From Actinomycetota bacterium (lineage in GTDB: Bacteria; Actinomycetota; Rubrobacteria; Rubrobacterales; Rubrobacteraceae): a stretch of DNA of 64,000 bases. Made by a program: the position numbers and the translations under genes. This document shows positions 46,293-54,413 of this stretch, one piece after another (position 1 is the stretch's first letter; the number at the start of each line of letters is the position of its first letter). The notes beneath the pieces are model-generated. The model saw only the letters and a list, made by a program, of their open reading frames with translations, was not told the DNA's origin and made no database searches. The stretch lies in assembly GCA_902810695.1 (NCBI GenBank), contig CADDYV010000006.1, positions 1-64,000 on the forward strand, written 5' to 3'.

Positions 46293-47333
46293 ATGGGGAA
46301 CTCTGAGCAGCTCGCGGTCGGCGTCATCGGGACGGGTGGTATGGGTAGCATGCACGCCGAGAACCTGCACGCGAGGGTCGCGAATGCCCGGCTGGCCGCC
46401 GTTTCCGACGTGGATATAGCGCGGGCCGGTGAGATCGCCGAGAGGTACGGTTCCGTCGCTGTTTTCGGGGAGGCTGTGGAGCTGATCCGGGACGAGGAGA
46501 TCGAGGCTGTGGTGATCTCCTCCCCAGACCAAACCCACGCGCCCCTGGTGCTGGAGTGCTTGAAGAACAGGAAGCCAGTGCTCTGTGAGAAGCCGCTTGC
46601 GGATAGCGCCGATGCAGCCCTGGAGATCTTGGAGGCCGAAGTCGAGCTGGGTCGGAAGCTGGTGCAGGTGGGTTTTATGCGCCACTACGACCCGCAGCAC
46701 GTCGCGGTGAAAGAAGAGGTTGCCTCTGGAGCCGTCGGCACCCCCGTGGTGTTCAAGGGGTGGCACAGGAACGCGGACCAGAACCCCGGCATAACCTCCG
46801 AGTGGGTCGTCATAAACGCGACGATCCACGATATAGACTCAGCCCGGTGGTTCATCGGAGAGGAGATCGAAGAGGTCTATGTCCGGGGGATGAACACCGC
46901 GCCGAAGCTCGGCGAGGACGTGTGGGACGTGCAGTTGATCCAGTTCTCCACCACCGGCGGACGCATGGGTTCTATCGAGACGAACGTGGTCTCGGGCTAC
47001 GGCTACGAGGTGGGGGTGGAGATCGTGGGCGAGAGCGGTGTTGTCCGCACAGCGCCGCCGAGCGGAGCGGTGGTGCGCCGGGAGCGCGCGGCTTCCCAGC
47101 GGATAGAGGATGGCTGGCTGGAGCGGTTCCACACGGCGTACGTGATCGAAGTCCAGAATTGGGTCGAGTCTCTGCGAAACGGGGGGCCGACCGGACCGGA
47201 CGCCTGGGACGGGTACGCCTCGCTCGTCGTCGCCGACGCCTGCATCGCCTCGCTGCGTTCGGGGTCTCCCCAGAAAGTGGCGAGGTTGGAGATGCCGCTG
47301 CTCTATGGCGAGGGACTGGAGGTGGCGAAGTGA
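46293..47333 (+). CDS. Gfo/Idh/MocA-family oxidoreductase (inositol cluster)
   Basis: A 346-residue NAD-dependent oxidoreductase, third of its family in the cluster. It has VGVIGTGGMGSMHAENLHA for NAD binding, EKPLADSADAAL and the ATIHDIDSARWFIGEE catalytic helix. Of the three it is also IolG/IdhA-like, so either this or the gene at 44034 could be the main myo-inositol dehydrogenase. ATG 46293 follows AAGGAGGAG; its end overlaps iolE. Confidence 0.9.
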   Translation: MGNSEQLAVGVIGTGGMGSMHAENLHARVANARLAAVSDVDIARAGEIAERYGSVAVFGEAVELIRDEEIEAVVISSPDQTHAPLVLECLKNRKPVLCEKPLADSADAALEILEAEVELGRKLVQVGFMRHYDPQHVAVKEEVASGAVGTPVVFKGWHRNADQNPGITSEWVVINATIHDIDSARWFIGEEIEEVYVRGMNTAPKLGEDVWDVQLIQFSTTGGRMGSIETNVVSGYGYEVGVEIVGESGVVRTAPPSGAVVRRERAASQRIEDGWLERFHTAYVIEVQNWVESLRNGGPTGPDAWDGYASLVVADACIASLRSGSPQKVARLEMPLLYGEGLEVAK

Positions 47334-48229
47334 GAGACGAGCCGCGTATCGCCGGGGCCCCGATCTCCTGGGGCGTCATCGAGGTCCCGGACTGGGGCTA
47401 CCAGATGCCCGCCGAACGACTCCTCGGCGAGGCCGCCGCAATCGGGCTTACGGCGATGGAGGCGGGGCCGGAGGGCTTCCTTCCACAGGACCCCGCGGAG
47501 GTCGCGTCCATCCTCTCCGAACACGGCCTCGGTCTCGTCGGCGGGTTCGTCCCCGCCGTGCTGCACGAGCCGAGCCTTCGCCAGGAAGGGCTCGACGTCG
47601 TCGAGCGCCGGGCGAAGTTCTTCTCCGCAGCCGGAGCGGATACGCTGGTGCTCGCTGCGGCCACCGGCTCGGAGAGCTACGAAGAGGTTGTGGACCTGGG
47701 TGAGGCCGCCTGGAGAGAGCTCTTCGAGAACCTCTCCAGGGTGGAAGACATCTGTGCCCGCTGCGGCCTCACCGTCGTGCTCCACTCCCACTACGGGACC
47801 GTCATCGAGAACGACCGGCAACTATGGCGCTTCCTCGAAGGCAGCGAGATGGGGCTTTGTCTGGACACCGGGCATCTCGTCGTCGGGGGGAGCGACCCGG
47901 TGGAGGTCGCCGAGCAGGCCGCAGACCGGGTGAAGCACGTCCACCTCAAAGACGTAGACCGGGATGTGGCGCGGCGGCTCGGGAGCCGGGAGTTGGACTT
48001 CAAGGGAGCCTGCCGCGCAGAGGCGTTCAAGCCGCTCGGCGACGGAGATGTGGACGTGGCAAGGCTCCTGGAGATTCTGGACCGCTCGGGCTACCGGGGC
48101 GGGTACGTGCTGGAGCAGGACTGCGTGGTCGAGACCGAACCGCCCGAGGGAGCAGGCCCGGTGGACGACATACGCAAGAGCCTGCGGTTCCTGGAAACTG
48201 CTCTCGAAGGCTCCCGAAAGGCACGCTAG
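47330..48229 (+). CDS. iolE: IolE-like inosose dehydratase (xylose isomerase-like TIM barrel)
   Basis: A 299-residue TIM-barrel metalloenzyme. N-terminal IAGAPISWGVIEVPDWGYQM resembles IolE. Metal-ligand-like stretches are VVLHSHYGTVIEN, LCLDTGHLVVGG and VKHVHLKDVD; a C-terminal YVLEQDCVV completes the site. IolE dehydrates inosose to the diketone used by IolD; the related isomerase IolI is the alternative. The GTG at 47330 overlaps the stop of the preceding gene. Confidence 0.85.
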   Translation: MRDEPRIAGAPISWGVIEVPDWGYQMPAERLLGEAAAIGLTAMEAGPEGFLPQDPAEVASILSEHGLGLVGGFVPAVLHEPSLRQEGLDVVERRAKFFSAAGADTLVLAAATGSESYEEVVDLGEAAWRELFENLSRVEDICARCGLTVVLHSHYGTVIENDRQLWRFLEGSEMGLCLDTGHLVVGGSDPVEVAEQAADRVKHVHLKDVDRDVARRLGSRELDFKGACRAEAFKPLGDGDVDVARLLEILDRSGYRGGYVLEQDCVVETEPPEGAGPVDDIRKSLRFLETALEGSRKAR

Positions 48230-48323
48230 CGGTAGAGAGGAAATCTTTGCAGGAAGTTCCGGGAATGAAAGCGGCAAAAGGAGTGCGCGGTTGTGGTGCC
48301 GCGCGAGGAAGGGAGGTAGATCA

Positions 48324-50204
48324 GTGGCTACTACAAGATTGACGATGGCGCAGGCGCTGGTGCGCTTTCTGGCGAACCAGTACACCGAGCGCGACGGGGT
48401 AGAGCAGCGTCTCTTCGCCGGGTGTTTCGGCATCTTCGGCCACGGCAACGTCGCGGGCGTGGGACAGGCGCTGCAGCAGTATTCGAAGGAGCTTACCTAC
48501 TACCAGGCCAGAAACGAACAGGCGATGGTCCACACCGCCGCCGCCTACGCCCGCCAGAAGAACCGCCGGCAGACCCTGGCCTGCACCACCTCCATCGGCC
48601 CTGGGGCTACCAACATGACAACCGGTGCGGCGCTGGCGACCATCAATCGCCTGCCGGTGCTGCTCTTGCCGGGAGACATCTTCGCCTCCCGCGTCCCCGA
48701 CCCAGTTTTGCAGCAGCTCGAAGCCCCGCACGACGGTACGCTCTCGGTCAACGACTGCTTCCGGCCCGTCTCGCGGTACTGGGACAGGATCTACCGTCCC
48801 GGGCAGCTCATCCCCGCGGCTCTTTCGGCGATGCGGGTGCTGACCAACCAGGCCGAGACCGGAGCGGTTACGCTCGCACTGCCCCAGGATGTGCAGGCCG
48901 AGGCTTACGACTACCCAGAGGAGTTCTTCGAGAAGCGAGTGTGGCACATACCGCGCCCGCTGCCGGAGCCGGAGATGATCGAACGCGCCGCCTCCCTCAT
49001 CCGCAGAGCCCACCGGCCCATGATCGTCGCCGGGGGAGGGGTGATCTACTCCGAAGCCACACAGGCTCTCAAGAACTTCGCCGAAGCCACCGGCATCCCC
49101 GTGGCAGAGACGCAGGCGGGCAAGGGCTCGATGCCCTATGATCACCCGCTGGCGCTCGGAGCCGTCGGCGCGACCGGCACCTTCGCCGCCAACCGCGCGG
49201 CCAGAGAAGCGGATGTGGTGATCGGGGTGGGCACCCGCTATACCGACTTCACCACCGCCTCCAAGACCGCCTTCCAGAACCCCGAAGTCCAGTTTATCAA
49301 CATAAACGTCGCGGATTTCGATGCAGCCAAGCACGCCGGTCTCGCGCTGGTGGGCGATGCCCGCGCCACGCTCGAAGCTCTCTCCAAAGCCCTCGGAGAT
49401 TACGAGGTCGAGGCTGGCTACAGGGAAGAGAGCGAGCGCGCAAACCGGGAGTGGGACAGGGAGGTAGAGCGACTCTACACGCTCGGGCACTCACCTCTGC
49501 CCGCCCAGAGCGAAGTCATAGGCGCGGTAAACGCTTCTTCGGAGCCTGAAGACGTGGTGATCTGCGCGGCGGGTTCGATGCCGGGAGATTTGCACAAGCT
49601 CTGGCGCACCAGAGACCCCAAGGGCTACCACGTCGAGTACGGCTACTCGTGCATGGGATACGAGATCGCAGGCGGCTTAGGGGTCAAGATGGCCGCTCCG
49701 GAGCGCGAGGTCTACGTCATGGTAGGCGACGGCTCCTACCTGATGATGAGCGCCGAGATAACCACCTCCATCCAGGAGGGCTACAAGCTCACCGTTGTCC
49801 TGGTGGATAACTCCGGCTTCTCCTCGATCGGGTCGCTCTCCCGCTCGGTAGGCTCCGAGGGCTTCGGCACCCACTACCGCTACCGCAAGGGCGGTTCGAT
49901 CGGGCTGGACACCGAGGAGTCCCCTGGAGAGATCCTGCCCGTGGATCTCGCCAAGAACGCCGAGTCCCTGGGGGCGCACGTATTCCGGGCGAGAACAATA
50001 GGCGAACTCAAAGACGCTCTGGCCGAGTCGAAGAGCGTGGACAGAACGGTCGTGATCCACATCCCCGTAGACCGCTACGAGGGCGTGCCCGACTACGAGT
50101 CCTTCTGGGACGTGCCGGTTGCGGAGGTCTCGGAGATGCAGAGCGTCATCGCCGCCCGCAAGGGGTACATTGCGAACAAGCAGGCCGAGCGCCGCTACCT
50201 GTAG
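48324..50204 (+). CDS. iolD: 3D-(3,5/4)-trihydroxycyclohexane-1,2-dione hydrolase
   Basis: A 626-residue ThDP-dependent enzyme that opens the inositol ring to 5-deoxyglucuronate. The Glu for ThDP activation lies in YYQARNEQAMVHTAA; the cofactor-binding motif is VGDGSYLMMSAEITTSIQ. Start at GTG 48324 with GGGAGG upstream; the earlier frame from 47964 is a shadow of iolE. It sits between iolE and iolB as in many iol clusters. Confidence 0.95.
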   Translation: MATTRLTMAQALVRFLANQYTERDGVEQRLFAGCFGIFGHGNVAGVGQALQQYSKELTYYQARNEQAMVHTAAAYARQKNRRQTLACTTSIGPGATNMTTGAALATINRLPVLLLPGDIFASRVPDPVLQQLEAPHDGTLSVNDCFRPVSRYWDRIYRPGQLIPAALSAMRVLTNQAETGAVTLALPQDVQAEAYDYPEEFFEKRVWHIPRPLPEPEMIERAASLIRRAHRPMIVAGGGVIYSEATQALKNFAEATGIPVAETQAGKGSMPYDHPLALGAVGATGTFAANRAAREADVVIGVGTRYTDFTTASKTAFQNPEVQFININVADFDAAKHAGLALVGDARATLEALSKALGDYEVEAGYREESERANREWDREVERLYTLGHSPLPAQSEVIGAVNASSEPEDVVICAAGSMPGDLHKLWRTRDPKGYHVEYGYSCMGYEIAGGLGVKMAAPEREVYVMVGDGSYLMMSAEITTSIQEGYKLTVVLVDNSGFSSIGSLSRSVGSEGFGTHYRYRKGGSIGLDTEESPGEILPVDLAKNAESLGAHVFRARTIGELKDALAESKSVDRTVVIHIPVDRYEGVPDYESFWDVPVAEVSEMQSVIAARKGYIANKQAERRYL

Positions 50205-50220
50205 AAAGGAGAATAACAGC

Positions 50221-51018
50221 TTGCTGGATCTCATAGTCAAGAGCAGAAGTCAGCCGGATACGAACGGCAGCGTCGTAAAGGTTACGCCGCAATCCGCCGG
50301 GTGGGATTGGGTAGGCTTCGAGGTGTTGAGGCTCGCGGACGGGCGGACCGTCGAGCGCCGCACCTACGACGAAGAGGTCTGCCTGGTGGTCCTCTCCGGC
50401 TACTGCACCGTTTCCACCGCAGACCACGAGTGGAGGGGCATCGGAGAGCGCGAGAGTCCCTTCGAGAGTGCTCCGTTTGCGATCTACCTGCCGCCCGGCA
50501 TGACCTACCGCATCGAGGCTGTTACTTATCTGGAGCTGGCCGTCTGCTCAGCCCCCGCCGAGAAGGGGGTGGAGCCGCGCCTGATCCAACCCGACGACGT
50601 CGAGGTCGGCCCGCGCGGAACCGGCAACGCCGAGCGGGAGGTCAGAGACATCCTGATGGAAGCTCAGCCCGCCGAGCGGCTTCTGGTCACGGAGGTCATA
50701 ACCCCACAGGGGCACTGGTCGAGCTACCCGCCCCACAAGCACGACGAGGACAACCGACCCAACGAGACCTACCTGGAGGAGACCTACTACCACCGTGTGC
50801 AGCCGGAGAAGGGCTTCGCCTTCCAGCGGGTCTACAGCGAGGACCGTTCCTTAGACGAGACTCTTACCGTCAGTGACGGCGATACCGTGCTCGTGCCCCG
50901 GGGTTACCACACCGTCTCCGCTCCGCCGGGCTACGACCTCTACTACCTCAACGTCATGGCCGGACCCGTGAGGGAGTGGAGGGTCAAGAACGACCCCGAC
51001 CACGAGTGGCTCTTCTAG
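50221..51018 (+). CDS. iolB: 5-deoxy-glucuronate isomerase
   Basis: A 265-residue bicupin isomerase converting 5-deoxyglucuronate to 5-dehydro-2-deoxygluconate, the substrate of IolC. The cupin metal site is seen in SSYPPHKHDEDNRPNETYLE then E and YHTVSAPPGYDLYYLNVMAG. The TTG at 50221 has AAAGGAG 11 nt before, 16 bp after the iolD stop. Confidence 0.95.
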   Translation: MLDLIVKSRSQPDTNGSVVKVTPQSAGWDWVGFEVLRLADGRTVERRTYDEEVCLVVLSGYCTVSTADHEWRGIGERESPFESAPFAIYLPPGMTYRIEAVTYLELAVCSAPAEKGVEPRLIQPDDVEVGPRGTGNAEREVRDILMEAQPAERLLVTEVITPQGHWSSYPPHKHDEDNRPNETYLEETYYHRVQPEKGFAFQRVYSEDRSLDETLTVSDGDTVLVPRGYHTVSAPPGYDLYYLNVMAGPVREWRVKNDPDHEWLF

Positions 51019-51204
51019 TCACATAAGAGAAACGGGAAAGAAGCAGAGAGATGCAGAGAACTTCGTCATCCTGCGGCTTCGGTGGCCGTGGCGATTCGGA
51101 TTGCGGGAGCGCGGGTAGCGTCCCGGCTGAGGGGGAGCCGGAAGTCAAGGCCGGCGCGGCATCCGCCAGCGGTCGAGCCGATGTGGAAGAAAGGGTATAG
51201 AAAC

Positions 51205-52128
51205 ATGAAACCCAGACTCGGGCTGGTCGGGCTCGGCAACATAGGCGGGGCCATGTGCCGGCATCTGCTCAAGGCTGGATACGAGGTCACCGTCTACGAC
51301 GTTAGCCCGGAAGCGATCTCGCGGCTGGAGAATACGTCTGCCGAACCGGTCGAGGAGTTGAAGATCCTGGCCGCCAGGGCGGACGTGGTGCTGCTCTCCC
51401 TGCCCAACTCCGACATCGTGGAGGGGGTTGTACTAGGAGAAGGTGGGCTGGTAGAGAGTTTCTCTGCCGGGAAAGTCCTGATAGACACCTCCAGCTCCAG
51501 GCCCTCTTCTACCCGGCGGATCGCCGGGACGCTCGCGAAGATGGGCGTGGAGATGCTCGACGCGCCCGTGAGCGGGGGTGTGCTGCGCGCCCGCGAAGGA
51601 AAGCTGGCCGTGATGGTGGGGGGAGAGCGTCCGGTCTACGAGCGATGCCGCGGTATCCTGCAGGCATTCGGGGAGAGGATCTTCTACGTCGGAGGCCACG
51701 GCGCCGGGCACCTCGTCAAATCACTGAACAACCTGCTCTCGGCGATCACGCTCGCCAGCGCCGCGGAGGCAGCGATACTGGCCGGGAAATCCGGGATCCC
51801 CCTGGACGTGTTCATTGATGTGATAAACGCGAGCAACGGGCGCAGCTACTCGACGGAGGTGAAGTTTCCCCGCTACATACTCGACCGCAGCTTCGACGAT
51901 GGATTCTCGCTCGGCCTCATGAACAAGGATCTCGGGATAGCTCTCGACGCTGCCGCCGAGCAAGAGCTGCCCATGCCCATAGGCTCGGCAGTTTCCCGGA
52001 TCTGGAACTCCGCGGCGGCGCGGGGGTTCGCCGAGAAGGACCACACCGCCATATACGCTTTTTTGGAAGACCTGTTGAGGGAATTGCCCGTACTCGAAGA
52101 GAACAGCCAGCGATCGGAAGACGGATAG
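51205..52128 (+). CDS. 3-hydroxyisobutyrate / tartronate semialdehyde reductase family protein
   Basis: A 307-residue beta-hydroxyacid dehydrogenase. The dinucleotide motif is GLVGLGNIGGAMCRHLLKAG, the substrate loop DAPVSGGVLRAREG and the catalytic lysine in GHLVKSLNNLL. ATG 51205 with AAAGGG upstream is preferred to 51082. A reductase for malonate semialdehyde or tartronate semialdehyde from the inositol route is an attractive role but is inferred from position only. Confidence 0.88.
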   Translation: MKPRLGLVGLGNIGGAMCRHLLKAGYEVTVYDVSPEAISRLENTSAEPVEELKILAARADVVLLSLPNSDIVEGVVLGEGGLVESFSAGKVLIDTSSSRPSSTRRIAGTLAKMGVEMLDAPVSGGVLRAREGKLAVMVGGERPVYERCRGILQAFGERIFYVGGHGAGHLVKSLNNLLSAITLASAAEAAILAGKSGIPLDVFIDVINASNGRSYSTEVKFPRYILDRSFDDGFSLGLMNKDLGIALDAAAEQELPMPIGSAVSRIWNSAAARGFAEKDHTAIYAFLEDLLRELPVLEENSQRSEDG

Positions 52129-52159
52129 ATCCCGCTGCTAGCTAGAAGGAAGGAGCCAG

Positions 52160-52582
52160 ATGGCCTCTCAAGAAGAGAAACAAGCGTACATTGATGAGAT
52201 GGTCCGCAAGCGGGGCTACGTCCTCGACTACCACAAGGTCATGGCGAAGCACGACTACGAGGTGCTGCAGGCGGCCAACGGTCTCGTGGAGGCCGCCTAT
52301 CTTGAGCAGCGACGGCTTGACCGCAAGACTAAAGAACTCATCTTCATCGCGAGCCTCACCGCGATGCGGGCGAGCAAGGGGCACATCCAGAGCCACATAC
52401 GCGTCGCGCTGGACCTCGGCCTCTCGAAGGAGGAGATACTCGAAGCCATAGAGATCACACTGCCCGAGGCGGGAGTAGTCGCCTTTCAGGAGGGCTTCGA
52501 GGCCTGGCGGGAGGTTACGGGCGCAGATGGCATGGAGCCCACGGTAGACGCGCATCAGGGCGGTTCTGGGGCGAGAGGTTAG
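52160..52582 (+). CDS. Carboxymuconolactone decarboxylase family protein (no CxxC)
   Basis: A 140-residue protein of the CMD/AhpD fold, with TKELIFIASLTAMRASKGHI then QSHIRVALDLGLSKEEI. The CxxC pair used by AhpD-type peroxidases is replaced by ASKG, so it is not a thiol peroxidase; some CMD members catalyse decarboxylation or lack known activity. It follows the dehydrogenase by 31 bp with AAGGAAGGAG upstream and ends the plus-strand run. Confidence 0.85.
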   Translation: MASQEEKQAYIDEMVRKRGYVLDYHKVMAKHDYEVLQAANGLVEAAYLEQRRLDRKTKELIFIASLTAMRASKGHIQSHIRVALDLGLSKEEILEAIEITLPEAGVVAFQEGFEAWREVTGADGMEPTVDAHQGGSGARG

Positions 52583-52604
52583 CGCCTGGCCAGGCGGGAC
52601 CGCC

Positions 52605-53396
52605 CTAGATCTCGAACTCGGAGTGCCGGCGGTCGGTGATAAACATGTGGCCGGGGCTGTGCGTGATCATGAGCGGCGGCCTGGCTTTCATAGCCACCGC
52701 CTGCGGCGTTACGCCGCAGGCCCAGAACACGGGCATCTGGTCCTCCGCGATTTCAACAACTTCGCCGAACTCGGGGGTGTTGAGATCCTTCACCCCCAAC
52801 GCCTCTGGGTTACCGACGTGCACGGGCGCTCCGTGCATCGCCGGGTAGCGAGAGGTGACCGAGACTACCAGGGGTATCTCATCGGCTCGATACGGTCTCA
52901 TGCTCACCACCATCGGACCGGAGAAAGCCCCGGAAGGCGCGCATTCGCGCGCGGTAACGTACATGGGCACGTTTCTTCCCTGCTCGACGTGTGCCAGGCG
53001 CAGCCCCGCGGCGACCAGCGCAGCCTCGAAGGTGAAGCTACACCCGATCAGAAAAGAGATGAGATCATCCCGCCACAGATGAGAGATGTCTTGTGGTTCT
53101 CCAATCAGCTCTCCGTTCTCGTACACTCGGTATCTGGGAAGGTCGGTACGCAGGTCAGAGCCGGGAGCCATGAGCGTGGCTTCAGGGGATCCTTCCTCCG
53201 TAACCTCCAGAATAGGGCATGGTTTCGGGTTGTGCACGCAGAACCTGAGAAAGTCGAATGCGAGCTCGCGCGGCAGGATCACCAGATTGGCCTGCACAAA
53301 ACCGGAGGCCAGCCCGCTCGTCGGCCCCGCGTATTCACCGCGCCGGATGCAGCTTCGCACCCGCGATGCGTTTTCATCAACAAGTTCCTGTTTCAT
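52605..53396 (-). CDS. DUF1445 putative hydro-lyase (D-glutamate cyclase-like)
   Basis: A 263-residue protein of the DUF1445 family. Features are GLASGFVQANLVILP, FLIGCSFTFEAALVAAG, VSVTSRYPAMHGAPVHVGNP and FWACGVTPQAVAM, with THSPGHMFITD at the end. Some members are annotated hydro-lyases and the fold is shared with D-glutamate cyclase; the reaction here is unknown. ATG 53396 follows AAGG at 6 nt; ATG 53402 is two codons upstream. Confidence 0.85.
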   Translation of the reverse strand: MKQELVDENASRVRSCIRRGEYAGPTSGLASGFVQANLVILPRELAFDFLRFCVHNPKPCPILEVTEEGSPEATLMAPGSDLRTDLPRYRVYENGELIGEPQDISHLWRDDLISFLIGCSFTFEAALVAAGLRLAHVEQGRNVPMYVTARECAPSGAFSGPMVVSMRPYRADEIPLVVSVTSRYPAMHGAPVHVGNPEALGVKDLNTPEFGEVVEIAEDQMPVFWACGVTPQAVAMKARPPLMITHSPGHMFITDRRHSEFEI

Positions 53397-53449
53397 TGCC
53401 ATCCTTACTGCCTTGCCATCTCTCCACGACGAATTCTACTGCTGCGTCA

Positions 53450-54268
53450 TTACGCGATCCGGACCGCTACCCCTTCCAGTCCGTCCCTCGCGGGGGGATA
53501 GCGTTTCATGACGAGCGGGTCGTGCCCTGGGATGACGTGCCCGGACGAACCAGCGAGGGAACGCACGATGTCGAAGGCACCGTACATCCGGGCGAGATCC
53601 TGGACTACGCTGAAAGGCCTATCCTGTTCGAGGTTTGCGTAGAAGTGGGTCGCGTCGGAGGCGAGGACGACCCTGCCCCGGCCCGTCCTCACGCTCACCA
53701 CCTGTAGCCCTGCCGAGTGTCCCCCCACCCGATGCACCTCGATGCCCGGTAAGATCTCCTCGCTCCCCGAAACGAAGCGCAGGCGCCCGCGGAAGTTCTC
53801 CCGTACCAGATAGAGGATGTCCTCCTCCTCGATAATCCCCCGGAAGTGGGGCCGACCGGCGTACCGGCCCGTCCAGAACGCCATCTCCTTCTCCTGCACG
53901 ACGAACTGCGCGGCGGGAAATTTCTGCAGGTTCCCGATGTGATCGTAGTGCAGGTGGGTGAGGATGACCGGGGAGACCCCTCTGCTGTCTACGCCGATCT
54001 CCGCGAGTGCCTCGGTCGGGCACAGCAGGTGTCTGCGTCCGCGCCGCACCGCCACATCAGCCGCAAAACCGGTGTCAATAACCACCGCGCGCTCCTCGGA
54101 AACCGCAGCCCACACGAAGTAATCCATAGGCATCGGCGCGTCGTGGGGATCGCCGCCGTAGAAGTGCTCGCCGCTTGAGGCCTCCCTTGTTGCGTACCTC
54201 ACGGCGTAGACTCTGAATTCCCCTGACCGATTCACACCCTCATTCCTGGCTCTACAGCTTGCATACAT
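53450..54268 (-). CDS. MBL-fold hydrolase, N-acyl-homoserine lactonase-like
   Basis: A 272-residue metallo-beta-lactamase-fold hydrolase. The zinc-binding motif LTHLHYDHIGN is complete, followed by GGHSAGLQVVSV, VLASDATHFYAN and the late VIPGHDPLVM. This layout matches quorum-quenching AiiA-like lactonases, although many have other lactone substrates. ATG 54268 has GGGGGAG upstream. Downstream of it lies the DUF1445 gene on the same strand, 53 bp apart. Confidence 0.87.
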   Translation of the reverse strand: MYASCRARNEGVNRSGEFRVYAVRYATREASSGEHFYGGDPHDAPMPMDYFVWAAVSEERAVVIDTGFAADVAVRRGRRHLLCPTEALAEIGVDSRGVSPVILTHLHYDHIGNLQKFPAAQFVVQEKEMAFWTGRYAGRPHFRGIIEEEDILYLVRENFRGRLRFVSGSEEILPGIEVHRVGGHSAGLQVVSVRTGRGRVVLASDATHFYANLEQDRPFSVVQDLARMYGAFDIVRSLAGSSGHVIPGHDPLVMKRYPPARDGLEGVAVRIA

Positions 54269-54413
54269 ATTATCTCCCCCGCTGGCCACGGCGAGAACTC
54301 TCTGCTGATTTGCCTCGCGGTGGGGCTTACTCTAAACAACCTGGAGGTATATATCCTTCTGGATAGCGGTTTTGTCTCTGGTGAGGGGGAGATCCGATGA
54401 GAAAGAAGGTGAG

